Source: Rhododendron vialii
Taxonomy: Eukaryota; Streptophyta; Magnoliopsida; Ericales; Ericaceae
Direction of reading: 5' to 3'
DNA length: 64,000 nucleotides
NCBI RefSeq assembly: GCF_030253575.1
Contig: NC_080568.1
Span: 30,097,001-30,161,000 of the forward strand
Shown piece after piece: positions 53,072 to 64,000 of this stretch. The notes under the pieces were generated by a model. It ran no database searches and had not been told where the DNA came from. It saw only the letters and a program-made list of their open reading frames with translations. How positions within the stretch are numbered: position 1 is the first letter of the stretch; each line of letters starts with the position of its first letter. The position numbers and the translations under genes were made by a program.

Positions 53072-56000
53072 TTAGAGCCTGGATGATCCCCTGGGACGGT
53101 GAATGACGATATGGTTGTAGGCATCTAGGGTCAGAAAATCATCCAGCGTCGGTGTTGTGCATTGCCGAGTGAAGATCTTACTAGCCTCCTTGTACATACC
53201 TTTCTTGAACTTCTCTTTCCCGACTTCCTTTTCAATCCTAGCCATCTCTTCTTCAACAACTCTCCCAAATAGATCCAAGTTCACCTTCACTCCAAACCCG
53301 TCTCCATCTAGCTCAACTCCGTATTTCAACCACTGCCAGTTCTGAACTCTGCTAATCTCAGCAGTAGCTGCGTCCTCCATGAGGTTGTAAAGTGGGACCG
53401 ACCCGGTACCGGTGAGCCACGCTGCCAAGTACTGGATCCCAACTCGGGTGTTGAGCCGGAGTCCTTCCATGGTTCGGACCCCCCTAGGTATCTGTAAGAG
53501 GTCTTCTTCAGTTATGGTTGATGCATCTTCTCGTTTCATTGTGTGGATTTGGTGGGCAGAGTTGCCCATGTTGTTGTTGAAGACTTCCATGATGGGTGGA
53601 ATTAGCCCGGGGTGGGCTGACCAAGTTCCGTCGTGCCCTGCCCTTACCTCTCTCAGCTTATCCTTTTTCACCAGTTCCATTGCCGCCTCGTTTGCTCCTG
53701 GATCATCTCTAATTGGGATTTGAGCTGCCTGTTAAAGGGGCAAGTATTTGATTCTGCTCATGCAGTAGTAGCATTTCTAAGTATACAAACTTTGTATTTC
53801 ATCTTTTATAAACCAAAAGATTGACTCTATACAAACTACGGAATTTTTCTTGCTAAAATGAGTTGGCTATATGATTACATTCATGCAGAACCCGTTTCTA
53901 AGTGTCATTACTGCATCTGCATGATGCTTAGTGACTAGTGAGTAAAAGGAGTGACAAAGCTGTTAGCTTGTTTACCGTTTTTCCTAAAGTGGGCCAATTC
54001 AAACCAAATGTTTAGTGAGTAAAAGGAATCCTGCTATATTTTTACGATGTCTCCACACAAGCTAATTGTCTGCAAAAACCGAAAAGGGTTCTCTATACAT
54101 ACTTCATCGTTTAAGAACATCATTCATTATTCCCAACTCCTATACTTATCAAAATTATACCAACTCCTATGCTCTTATAATCACAAATTTACTCCAATGA
54201 TGCAAATCAAGTGACCTATCTAGCTATAGCTTGTGGGCATTCAAGCTAGCTAGGTAATCTAATTCAAAATTTTCATAGATCCATTACATTCATGTGCATT
54301 TGTACTCTAATTTTCATATACTTATTGTTTTGGTAAGTATCATATGCATATTGTTAGCCTGTTAGGTAAGCATATATACATTTGCAAGAATGTACTATAA
54401 ATTAATAAGGAAAACATACCATGCCTCCCATGGCGTGAACACCACGCCTGTGGCAAGTCCTGATGAGGAGATCAGAGTACCTCCTCATGAAGTGTTGAGA
54501 CATGCCAACTTGAACTCTGTCCGGTAGAAGGCGGTCAGGGTGAGCCTGGAAAGTCTTGACGTAGCTGAATATGTAGTCCCATCTACCACAGTTCAAACCA
54601 ACAGAGTGATCCCTTAGCTCATATAGGATTTCATCCATCTGGAAGACGGCTGGAAGTGTTTCGATCAGAACAGTGGCTCTGATGCTCCCCCTCTCTATTC
54701 CAGCCATTCTCTCTGCCTTCTCAAAGACATTGTTCCATATTCTTGCTTCCCTGCCAAAACTCAGTGCTTATAATAAAACTCCGTTGTAGCAACACACAGA
54801 CACAGGTACCAACAGTGGTTCTGAAGAACTATTGTAGGTTGTGTTTTGATCTTGTATTTCCATCAGGATTTGTATAGAGAAAGGAAAAGAGAGGGAAACA
54901 ATGTCTACAGGCCTAATCAATATTTCCCCTCATTCCCCTTCTCTTATTTTAGTTCCACAGATATCCACAATTCAATGTGCTCCTTAACCTACCAAGAACA
55001 CTTGACCGCATTCGGGTAGATGTAGATTTCAAATGTATTGTGGTTAAGGAGAATTCCTCAAATTTAGGTTTTAAGACTTACACTTGGATTTTGACGTTGA
55101 GTTTGAAACTTCATAATCATGGATTTGAAATCACTACATAATGGAAGCGATTTTGGAAAGGGTTATAGTTATACACCCAATCCATCTTGTACACAATAGT
55201 AAATTAGGTTATTCTTACCTTGAGTGTTCCATCTTAGGGAGATAGAAGAAAGGTCCGAAACCTCCACCCTGAGTCCGTCTGAAAGCTGCATAGTTGTGGT
55301 AGAAATAGAGGCCAAAGTCCACAAGACAACCAGTTGCCGGCTCACCGTCGATGAATATATGAGCCTCAGGCAAATGCCAACCCCTCGGGCGGACAAAAAG
55401 CTTTGCAGTCTGATCATTGAGCTTGTAGACCCTGTTTCTGGCCTGGTCATGGAAGCTTATGGTCCCATCTACAGCATCCTTTAGGTTTACTTGACCTCTC
55501 ATAAGGTTCTCCCAACTTGGTGAAAGTGCATCTTCAAAGTCAGCCTACGTTTAAACAAACACCATTAGAGCCATTATTTTGTGTGTTTTTGTCTCAATGG
55601 ATTCATTTACCTAGGTAAGAAAAACCATGATTTCACTGTTCTTTCGTTGGATAAAGCAACAAGATTTTGAAGAGGGATGCGCTCATTTGTATAGTTCGGA
55701 GCATCAATGCAACATGCTCCGGTAGTGTTTGGTAACGATGTTCAAGTTTGATTTGGTTATGTTATAAATTGATCTTGACTTAGTTTTTATCGAGCCACAA
55801 GCTCAAACTCGAATGGCTTGATCCGTTTGCCAGTCCTACCTCAGGATCAACAAGATCATGGTCACGTATAAGCAGAACTAATTTGCCTCCACCTGGTTTC
55901 ATGGGGTAAGAAAGACGATCATTACAATTTACATGTATAATTAGAAGAGATTAAATTCTTTTCACTGGCGGTGGAAACGGTGGGTTTTCACTGCACTGTT

Positions 56001-56600
56001 TCCACCGCAGCGTATCGTAGACTCCACCATGCGTTTGTTGTTATAATCTGAACCATTCATCTCATAGGGCCCATAGTGTAGTATATAAGGAACCAAATAA
56101 TCTTTTTTCTATGGCCTACTCAATAAATACAATATGTGCATGAGGCTCATGCAGTGTCCAAATAAATCTTCGGACACAAAATATTCATAAACACTAATTA
56201 AAAAACTAACCATGAAAACTTTAGCTCCAGAGTTCAACGCATTGATGATCATCTTCCGTTCCACCGGGCCTGTAATCTCCACCCTCCGGTCAGCCACCGC
56301 TGGTGGGACCGCCGCGCAAGTCCACTCCCCCTCCCTCACGTACCTCGTTGCGGGATCAAACCCCGGCAAGCCCCCTCTGTTATACCTCATCTTAGCCTCT
56401 TTCCTGCACTCCATTGCATACTTGATATGGTTCCTGAACTCCCTCTGTAATTCAGCAACAAACAGCAAAGCATCCTTGGTTAGAATCTTGGCGAATTCTT
56501 CGTCGTTTCGGCCCCGAATGTCAACCCCCTCAGGAAGGTCATAGCCTCCGGCGATCTTCCTCGCCGCCGGTGAAGTGTAGCCGTTGATGCCAAGACCCAT
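53072..56600 (-). CDS. MLS: Malate synthase, glyoxysomal, 4 exons
   Basis: Exons in transcription order: 56211-56600, 55219-55544, 54420-54750, 53072-53728; joined frame 567 residues, the usual plant length. The enzyme joins glyoxylate and acetyl-CoA to malate in the glyoxylate cycle, which lets germinating seedlings turn stored fat into sugar. The family signature [16 protein letters not shown] is intact in exon 3. Other conserved blocks are [50 protein letters not shown] and [14 protein letters not shown]. The C-terminal tripeptide SRL is a type 1 peroxisome/glyoxysome import signal. All introns are GT-AG; intron 2 (54751-55218) and intron 1 (55545-56210) show no repeats. A TATA box lies upstream. 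The gene appears intact. Confidence 0.97.
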
Positions 56601-56696
56601 GATGTTTTTTTTTGGTTCTTTGGATTTGGATGATAGATTACAAAGTAGGTTGATGTGTTTTGAATGGTCTTTCTGGGGAGCATGAGGGTGGTGAAA

Positions 56697-56705
56697 CATA
56701 TATAG
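56697..56705 (-). promoter_or_regulatory. TATA box of malate synthase
   Basis: On the minus strand CTATATATG lies about 100 bases before the ATG at 56600, a sensible distance for a leader of about 65-70 bases. Confidence 0.6.
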
Positions 56706-56780
56706 AAAGGACCAAGGTTGGAGCCTAAGGGAAAATGATTCCATGGTGCATGTCTCACACATATCTCATTTTGAGCATGT

Positions 56781-59380
56781 GTGTTTTCTCACATGTGGGT
56801 GTTTGGATGTCCTTGTAAATCTAAAACGGGGAGGCTAGTGGCCCGCAATAATAGAAAAAAGTTAACAGTCCTCATCCATGGTGCATTACCCATCAGTGAC
56901 ACAGAGATGATTGATACGACAAAATGTGATTCAATTCAATATTTATCGATATCAAATCAACGTAATATTATACATGCATGATCTAGTTAACGGGTCATAC
57001 GATACAAACGGGTAGAGTTGGGTTCACTTAATCCTCGCAGCAGCCGCCTTGGGCACTACAAACGCCTAGTTTTTTCTCTAAAGCAGTAGAATTTAGTGAA
57101 TGCAGAGGACTCTCTACTGAGAACAAAAGAACTTTATCTAATCTGCGGTTAAAGTTCAACCACCTTTAAAACTGATGAACAAAATTGCAGGCAAGGCCCA
57201 GTAACTAGTGTGAGCATTATACACCAGTTATGTTCTCCAAAATGTGATCTTGGTGCACTGGGTGACATGGTATGGCAGCAACACTGAATACTTTTGCCAA
57301 GGGGGGATTGGATAGGAATTGGTTGTGTTTATCTAATATGGGCTGCATGCATTGAGAGAGGGGTGGCAGTGGATTTATGTGCGTCAGATGATAATATTAA
57401 TGTTTGACGGTGTGGGTGTCTGTTTTTTTCTTGATGAGTGGGAGAGAGGATTGAATTTTGATTTTCAATTTGTTGTGTTTCCTTTGGTTTTTGGGCCAGC
57501 TGCCTTGGGAAGTGTGTTGGATTTCTGTTACAGATAATGGCAACCAAGTTGGGCCACTCTCGGAGGGCTGCAAATGAGTCGAGTCAAGCAAAGTTTTGTC
57601 GAGTTCGAGCTTGGTTCGTTTAGTTGGTCCACTCTTGGAGGGCTGCAAATGAACCGAGCCAAGCCGAGCTTTGTCGAGCTCGAGCTTGGTTTGTTTACTA
57701 AATGGACCAAAAACTTGAGCTTGAGTTCAACTTGAGCCTTAACGAGCCGAACCTTTAATGAGCCGAGCTTAGTTATTTACTAAACGAGCCTCTTTAATCG
57801 AGCCAAGCCTCTCTTAATAAGTTGAACTTTTGTCGAATGAGTCGATCCGAGCTCATGAACTGCTCGATTCATTTACAACTCTACTCTTGGCCTTGTGCTG
57901 GATTTTTTTGACATGGAAGAAATGTTACTAGCTGTTAGTGGTATTTGACCATTGGTCTTGTGCATGAGATATATGGTGCCTTCCAACTTGGCCACCCCAG
58001 TTGCCCTTGTGCTGGACTTGTTTATGGCATTCCTCCACAGCTTCCACTTCCATTACAGCATACATTAATGGGCCGTTTGTCAACCGGATTAATTTTGAGT
58101 GGATATATGAGTGAAAATAGGATTAAAAAGGAGGATACGTATAAGGAAAATATGTTGTAGATTGTTTGTTTGAGTAATTTGTACTACAAAATTGGATATG
58201 AATATTCTTGTTTGCTTTGGGTATGATATGAGTAGGTGGATATAGAACTAAAAGGAATGTGAAACTTTTGTAATCACAAAGCCGTATACACTAATAAAGA
58301 TAGGCGGGGAGCTGGTGTTATTATATGCAGAGACATATTTACAATCCGGAAATATTATATCTCCTTGTACATTTGATCCGGATGACAAACATCGGATGTA
58401 AGTAGTTCGCATATATACTCTCACAAAAATTTCATGAAACGGTCGTTGTAAACTTGTAATAACAAAAGATTGAGACCTGATTTGGTTTAAAACAAAAGAA
58501 CCGCAGAAAACCAATTTAAAGAGATCATTTCATTAATCTATTACTTAGTAGGTATTTGATTGAAATAATACTTGTCTTGCTTTAGAATTTCTGGCATAGA
58601 AATTTTGGATTAAAAAAATTTAACAGTTCTATCAAGTGTTAATATCTATTCAATTGAGATGGTTTTTCCAGGAATGATTATAAGATTCAAGTCTTAGAAA
58701 ACGAAGGACTCTAATAATTAAAGTATTGTTCACCCTATTTTTTGAATGAGTGAACAAAATATCTTTAGGTTTGTCTGTGACTCTGTGGTTGTGCGTACAT
58801 AAGCATGCGAAAGCGTCTTCTGAACAATTGATATTCGCGAGAGCAAGCATTGAAACTGAAAGCAGAGAATCCTACCGAAAGAATTATGTGACTAAACTGA
58901 CCAACAATTCGTCATGCTTCTCGCGGACTTCATTGGCGTGTGGTGCCATGATGTGCTTCGTTGTGAAAAAAACAGGTGAAAATTGGAAGGGGTACCACAG
59001 AATAGGCTCGACTTGAGAAGATGCCTTGTGTGAACACCAAAAAATCTCTTAAAATATAACTCCGGCCATAATTGCATTTGAAAACATTCGATGCACATTA
59101 GTCTGCATGTATCGAACGGCTCCGAACGCAGTTGTGTCTGTAGTTTGTTTTAAAGTTTTGTTGGTTGAAGTTTTAAAGTTTTGTTGGTTGCATTACTCAT
59201 TCAAACACACAAAGTGCTCATAGATGTGAAAACAAACACCAAGTACCACCACAAAACGAATCGAAACCTTTGGAGTACATGCACAAGACCTAGACGGAGC
59301 TAGTTTTTTGGTTTCATCCAACATGCCTTGAACTCCGTCTCGGTCTCATTTTCTCCAGTAAACACGACGGCTTGGAACGT
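56781..59380. other. Intergenic, no intact gene
   Basis: Contains a GAGCT-rich repeat (57565-57880) and AT-rich DNA. Short open frames lack protein character. Sequence similar to the 3' flank of the cystatin-like gene begins at about 59290. Confidence 0.45.
57565..57880. repeat. GAGCT-rich dispersed repeat
   Basis: Words GAGCTCGAGCTTGG, CTTGAGCCTTAACGAGCC, GAGCCGAGCTTAG and AAACGAGCCTCTTTAATCGA. The best-preserved copy of the family in the window, also with a local duplication of the GGGCTGCAAATGA...GAGC block at about 57568 and 57640. Confidence 0.6.
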
Positions 59381-60585
59381 CTAAGAGGGTCGGTCTCCTC
59401 CTTGCCTGGCCTCAAAGGTAGTATACAGCAGCGTGCAACAAGTCTCGTAGGCTGCCTTGACGACCTTCACAAACTCGAATTCGTCATTCTCATTTCCCAT
59501 TGTCCTCGTTGTAACGGTTAATTGCAAACTTTGAACAGCGTTCGACAATCTCCATAGCCTCGGTGCTCTCCTTTAACTACGAGTCCGGGAGTCGCTGGAA
59601 TATGCCATGCCCATATAGGTGTGGGGGAACACCAACGTCGAACCCCCCGGTCTTCTCTTTCTCCTTTTCGAACCCCCCGGCCTTCTCTTGCTCCTTCTCA
59701 TATCTCAGACGCTCTTCTTTGGTCATTTCGTCTTCCCAATGATCAAATCCGCGAAAGCTATCAGCAATAATAGTATCGTCATCTTCGTTTAGAGAATCCG
59801 AATCAGACGTGGATCCTCTGTCCTAGTCCCCCTGTCCTACTTTCCTGTCCTAGTGCTAGAAAGATGACACCTGTCCACAACACTAAAAACTCAAAGACTA
59901 AGCTACACCGAATCCCCCCTTCTCATCCCCTAACTTCGACCAATTGGTTCACAGGTCTGAAAAGCTTAACGGAGCGACCACCACTCAGATTCACTAATGT
60001 CGACCCACATTTCACCTACCATCAACGTCCACCATTAACGTTCACCTGCTACCATCAACGCCGACCATCGCCAAATTTGATATCAAAATGGGTGAAATCT
60101 GCTACAAAATTTGGTATTGGGTGAAATCGACGTTGGAAATATAGCTGCCAACGACCACCAAAAGAAAATTTGTTTGTAACTATGTTCTTCGTATTCACTT
60201 GTTTTATAGCTTAGATTGTTCTATTAAATTTCTGCCTTAGATACTCAATTGACAGTTCGTTCTCTATTTCTGGAGAGTTTGGCTATTAGGATTATGTTTC
60301 AATTTCTTGATAAGGGTTCTTTTCTCCAACTGTGGTCTGGGTTGATAAGAGAAAGGACGTGGTGGTGGTGGTAGAGGAACAGAGGAAAGGAAGGAGATGG
60401 GGAATTAAGCAGGGAGGTGGAGAATTTGGGGGGAGAAAAACAGGAATTCATTCGGCAGAGAGAGAGAGAGAGGAGAGATTCGGTGTAGCTTAGTCTATGC
60501 ATTTTTGGTGTTGTGGACAGGTGTCATCTTTCTAACACTAGGACAGGGGGACGTAGGATAGAGGATCCGCGTCCGTCACAACCAT
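59381..60585 (-). pseudogene. Tandem paralogue of the cystatin-like gene, disrupted
   Basis: It matches the intact gene at 60702-61142 along its length. The start survives as ATGGTTGTGACGGACGC (60585 downwards). The frame is then interrupted by a 758-bp TIR element (60568-59811), resumes with GATTCGGATTCTCTAAACGA and carries a stop at 59579-59577, where the intact gene has Lys (TCGTAGTTAAAGGAG against TCGAAGTTAAAGGAG). A small in-frame duplication adds a second EKAGGF/EKTGGF-like segment near 59670. The homologous final stop is at 59383. The 3' flanks of both copies are also similar, so this is a tandem duplication. Confidence 0.85.
59811..60568. mobile_element. TIR element inserted in the pseudogene
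   Basis: The ends are inverted repeats of about 100 bp: GGATCCTCTGTCCTAGTCCC at the left; GGATCCTCTATCCTACGTCC inverted at the right. Both continue through GAAAGATGACACCTGTCCAC and ACTAAGCTACACCGAATC. The interior has no transposase frame. A clean target-site duplication is not visible (weak ACGNNNG match). Confidence 0.75.
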
Positions 60586-60701
60586 ATCTGTCTCCTTATT
60601 GCCTCCTTTTGGTATTCTGGTTTGATCCAACACGACTTGAACTCCGTCTCGGTCTCGTTTACTCCGTGTTTACTCCGTCAAACACGACAGCTTGGAACGT
60701 C

Positions 60702-61142
60702 TCAGGGGGTTTGGTCTCCTCCTTGCTTGGCCTCAAATGTAACATACAGCAGCGTGCAACAAGTCTCGTAGGCTGCCTTGACGACCTTCACAAACTCGAA
60801 GCCATTTCCATTGTCCTCGTTGTAACAGTTAATCGCAAACTTTGAACAACGTTCGACAATCTCCAGAGCCTCAATGCCCTCCTTTAACTTCGAGTCCAAG
60901 AGTGGCTGGATTATGCCATGCCCATATAGGTTGGGGGGAACGTTGACGTCGAACCCCCCGGTCATCTCTTTCTCCTTTTCGTATTCCAGACGCTCTTCGG
61001 TCATTTCGTGATCATTGCCAATGACCGCAAGCATATCAGTATCCTTGAACTCGAGTTCGTATTCGTCTTCCCGAAAATCGAATGCGCGAATGCCATCAGC
61101 AATGTCATCTTCGTGAAGTGAACATAAATCAGCCACAGCCAT
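60702..61142 (-). CDS. Cystatin/monellin-fold-like plant protein, single exon
   Basis: The 146-residue frame starts MAVADLCSLHEDDIADGIRA. The C-terminal part carries CSKFAINCYNEDNGNGFEFV followed by KVVKAAYETCCTLLYVTFEAK. This pattern (Ala-rich helix, YN..N, a strand ending in FVKVVKA, then YVTFEAK) resembles plant cystatin/monellin-like proteins, but the QVVAG loop of active phytocystatins is absent, so cysteine-protease inhibition should not be assumed. The first 90 residues are acidic and contain EERLEYEKEKE. No signal peptide is visible. It is the intact member of a tandem pair. Confidence 0.65.
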   Translation of the reverse strand: MAVADLCSLHEDDIADGIRAFDFREDEYELEFKDTDMLAVIGNDHEMTEERLEYEKEKEMTGGFDVNVPPNLYGHGIIQPLLDSKLKEGIEALEIVERCSKFAINCYNEDNGNGFEFVKVVKAAYETCCTLLYVTFEAKQGGDQTP

Positions 61143-61690
61143 ATATCTATCTCCTTAATTGCCTCCTTTTGTTTTTTTTGTTGGAGAGATAGAAGTTATA
61201 GCTAGGCAGTGCCGGCACCAAGGTACAAGGGTTTTTCATTTTTGAAGCTCTCAATTTCTAGGGTTTTTTCTGTTCGTGGCCAATCTTATGGAGTATATTA
61301 TTATTGACTTATCCCATTTTCTAAAATGTTTGAAAGAATTCTTTAAATTAAGAAATCCATGATTTGTGGGATAATTTTTTTTCAAACATGGAAAGCACTT
61401 CAATGAATTGCGGGAAATGTAATTCGATATTTGGTATGAGTATATCCGGTCTAAAAAAATTGTGTTCAATTTATAAATTTAGTAGTGTGGTATCACAAGA
61501 AGGAAAAAAATTGCTAATAAAAGTTCTTGATCGATATTCAGCGTCCAAAAATTGGGTTTCCCCAGTAAGATGAGATAAATTGCTCTGTTGGTTTGTTCAA
61601 ATTATAAATTCGATGTAATCTACATATGTAAAGCAAGAAGAGTAAACCACTAGATCAACCGTGAAATGGAAAAAAGCGAAACAATGTACT

Positions 61691-61723
<33 letters not shown>

Positions 61724-62260
61724 TTTTAATTTTTTGAAAATAGGTAATTCATTCATTCATATCCGAAGGTAAATATTACATCGCAATATACAGGAATGTA
61801 CCAAATTACCTAAACCCGAAACACTAGTTACTGCACAAAGCACACCAAGCTAGCTACAGACTCAAGGATACCAAACGGAATCCCAGATGTACTAATATTA
61901 TTGATTGTGTGTAAAACTACTATACTTGGAAAAACAACTAATGCTCCTAAATGCATATGTAATTTGTTGCTAAAAATACAATAAATTTTTCAAATTTGCG
62001 CGGGATCCTTGCTACGTATTATGGGTTATTTGAGACAAGACTTTAAGACCAATGTGTTGTTTGATCATTTTTATTTTTTTTGCACACACGGTAAATTTGA
62101 GGAATCAAATAAAATGATCGTTTTAAATCACGAAATTTACACTATACAACACACCCCTAGGATAGAGTATATTAACGAATGGCAAAAAAAAAAAACTGAC
62201 TTGCCCAAAAAAATACTCACCAACTGCGCCCCTTTTCCCTGATCATAAAATCGACGCAAG
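61143..62260. other. Intergenic between the cystatin-like gene and the last gene
   Basis: Contains the upstream region of the cystatin-like gene, an (ATT)n tract and AT-rich DNA; no gene supported. Confidence 0.45.
61693..61734. repeat. (ATT)n microsatellite
   Basis: About ten ATT units followed by a T-rich run. Confidence 0.85.
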
Positions 62261-62261
62261 G

Positions 62262-62346
62262 CCCAAAAGGAAAGGCTGGGCAGATTGAATTGGGCTTGTA
62301 AGTATTGGGCCTAAGCTTTCACTATTGGGCTTGTACGAGTTGGGCT
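62262..62346 (+). promoter_or_regulatory. Cluster of site II (TGGGCY) elements
   Basis: TGGGCT or TGGGCC occurs at 62291, 62306, 62326 and 62341, with TGGGCA at 62277 and an inverted GGCCC/TTGGGCC at about 62260. TGGGCY elements bind TCP factors and are enriched in plant genes for ribosomal and mitochondrial proteins. They lie before a CT-rich leader and a telo-box. Confidence 0.7.
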
Positions 62347-62420
62347 TCATGCCCACGAGACTATCAAGTTCAACCCGTTCCTTTCCATGTTTCAATGAAG
62401 CCCCCTTTTCCTCCAAAGCT

Positions 62421-62423
<3 letters not shown>

Positions 62424-62462
<39 letters not shown>
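62424..62462 (+). repeat. (CT)n tract in the probable 5' UTR or core promoter
   Basis: About 19 CT dinucleotides, typical of plant transcript leaders, placed between the site II cluster and the telo-box. Confidence 0.85.
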
Positions 62463-62463
<1 letters not shown>

Positions 62464-62575
62464 CAACCGTTCGTCGAGCATAAATGCATAATACGACAGC
62501 TAAGCTGAATCAAGAGCACGTTGATTTGGGGAGTTTGTATCAGTTTTTAAGTTTTTGTCGATCAAAGAGAGTGAA

Positions 62576-62591
62576 TTAGGGTTTAGGGTTT
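62576..62591 (+). promoter_or_regulatory. Telo-box (TTAGGGTTTAGGGTTT)
   Basis: Two joined telomere-like units. Telo-boxes (AAACCCTAA in either strand) often accompany site II elements in genes of the translation machinery. Confidence 0.65.
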
Positions 62592-62595
62592 AAAG

Positions 62596-62693
62596 TCAGC
62601 AGCTGTTGCAGGGTCTTGATTTCTTTTATTTCAGGTATAATTTCTCAGCAGCTGTTGCAGGGTCTTGATTTCTTTTATTTCAGGTATAATTTC
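62596..62693 (+). repeat. 49-bp perfect tandem duplication containing a probable 5' splice site
   Basis: The unit TCAGCAGCTGTTGCAGGGTC ... TTTCAGGTATAATTTC occurs twice (62596-62644, 62645-62693) with no differences. Each unit has TCAG|GTATAA, a good donor. The matching acceptor is TTCACAG at 63672-63678, 22 bases before the ATG, so the 5' UTR intron may have two equivalent donors (62635 and 62684). Confidence 0.8.
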
Positions 62694-63700
62694 TCAATCT
62701 TACTATTTACAACTTACGCGTACGTTTGCCCAATTTATATAGCTCGCTATCTGTCGTTTATTCCTTGTTAGGGTTGGACTCTTCTAATTCTCATGTCAAT
62801 AAGATATTTGGGAAAAGAGAATTCGTTTATTTTCTTAGATAAAATTGTATTCATACTGAACCTTAGATGATTCCGGGCAGAATATGGAATCTTATATCTG
62901 TATAGTGACTGCATTAAACTTGTCGAATCCCCCAATCGATTAAAGTCGGCTACGTGAATCTGTTCTCTCCATCGAGCTTTGTCGAGGGCATTGTGTTCTG
63001 TGATGTCCGACAAACCTTACTCAAGTTCAACCGTCCGCCTCAGGGACTTCAAACCTTTGGGAGTGTCCGTGTTATGTAGTTGCAATGTCTGAATATGCTA
63101 AGCTTGAAAAAATGGGGCACTCAACGAAAATCTTGGTTCGTCTCCTCATCTTGACAAATTGGGGTAATCTTTGAGCTCGAACAAAACATAGAAGCAATTA
63201 GTAAAATATTGGTTTCCATGCTTCTTTTCTTTTCAATTTCCGTCGACCAAATATTGTAGTTCTACTTTGTAGGTTGAAATAATGGTACGTACTGCGCAAT
63301 TCTAGGACAAGGGGGCAACAGAGCTTTGATAATGTGATTCAGCGGAGCACTATATATGATACTCTAGCCACAGTGATTTACACAAATTTCCATGTTTCCC
63401 CAACACAGCAGCTTTATGTGGCTTTCAGTTTTTGTTTTCATTTCCTTCATTTCTCAGCACTAAACCACCTTTGCACCCCACCCAAGTTTGGATGTACTAA
63501 ACTTTGCGAAACTGACTTATAGACTAACTGATTTACAGAATTTCCATGTTTCCCCACCACAGCAGCATTATATGGGTTTAGTTTTCATCTTCATGTCTCA
63601 ACACTAAAACACTTCTGCTCCCAAATTATATTTCTCACTGAGAGCTCATAATTTAATTTCCAATGATAATGTTCACAGGATATAGTGGCAAAGCAGAATT

Positions 63701-64000
63701 ATGAACATGCGAATTTTGCAGCGTGTTATATCTCAAATTTCTGCTGCTCCAAGCACCAACACATTGAGAAATGAAACCAAGTCCTTGAATCCAAAGTTTT
63801 CTCTTAGTTCTCGAATTTTTTCGACCAAGTCTGATGGTGGTGGAGACAAAGAGGGTGGTGAGTCGGGGAAGCAAACTGGTGGAACTAAACCTTCTGCTGA
63901 TGAGTTGGGTTGGGATGTTTCCTCTTCATGGTCAACGGGATTGACCAGGGAGCATTTTGATGGAGAGGTGGTTGGTCATCAGATTACCTCTCCCTCTCCT
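63701..64000 (+). CDS. Probable mitochondrial protein, N-terminal part (runs off the window)
   Basis: The frame opens at ATG 63701 (MNMRILQRVISQISAAPSTN), with a second in-frame ATG at 63707, and remains open to the window end (100 residues). The first 45 residues are rich in Arg, Ser, Leu and Asn with almost no acidic residues and include SSRIFSTKS, a typical mitochondrial presequence and cleavage context. A Gly-rich linker follows, then DELGWDVSSSWSTGLTREHF. The promoter has site II elements and a telo-box, as in genes for mitochondrial ribosomal or respiratory proteins. The SWSTGLTREHFDG block reminds me of plant mitochondrial small-subunit S24/S35-type proteins, but this is a weak recollection. 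An intron in the 5' UTR is likely. Confidence 0.65.
   Translation, partial: MNMRILQRVISQISAAPSTNTLRNETKSLNPKFSLSSRIFSTKSDGGGDKEGGESGKQTGGTKPSADELGWDVSSSWSTGLTREHFDGEVVGHQITSPSP

Noticed and set aside
59864-60124. 86-codon open frame between the cystatin-like copies
   Set aside because: Lies inside the TIR element and has no protein-like features.

Overview
Organism and method. The window is nuclear DNA of a flowering plant, almost certainly a woody-type eudicot. It has intron-rich genes with GT-AG splice sites, a chloroplast transit peptide, a glyoxysomal enzyme, plant U6 snRNA genes with the plant Upstream Sequence Element, and many short plant transposons. Species cannot be fixed from the sequence. 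Exon borders were drawn by hand from splice signals, reading frame and family knowledge, without transcripts. Layout. (1) 1-269 is the 3' tail of a Helitron. (2) 1920-8371 (+) is an eight-exon gene for an uncharacterised Ser/Arg-rich protein; its first intron holds a GAGCT-rich repeat with a hAT element nested in it. (3) 10298-24086 (+) is a 13-exon gene for the plastid transcription protein pTAC10/PAP3; its introns carry a GTGG minisatellite, a Stowaway-like MITE, a 1.8 kb Helitron and a foldback MITE. (4) 24592-29992 (-), convergent with it, is an 11-exon plastid 3-oxoacyl-ACP reductase (FabG). (5) 29993-34667 is repeat-rich intergenic DNA. (6) 34668-35588 (-) is an intronless DUF7950-type gene. 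(7) 35600-48470 is a gene desert with many MITEs and LINE/SINE remnants. (8) 48473-52460 is a tandem segmental duplication, each unit with one U6 snRNA gene. (9) 53072-56600 (-) is a four-exon glyoxysomal malate synthase. (10) 59381-61142 (-) holds a cystatin-like gene and its tandem copy, a pseudogene broken by a TIR element and a stop codon. (11) From about 62260 to the window end is the promoter, 5' UTR and first coding exon of a gene with a probable mitochondrial presequence. Functional picture. The genes are ordinary neighbours, not a cluster. Two serve the plastid (transcription by the plastid-encoded polymerase; fatty-acid elongation), one the glyoxylate cycle, one probably the mitochondrion, and the U6 pair the spliceosome. 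I found no sign of a new multi-gene system. The most informative observations concern genome dynamics: hAT and Helitron insertions with exact target-site signatures, the U6 duplication, two GC-AG introns, an insertion-killed paralogue, and a 49-bp duplication that copies a probable 5' splice site.
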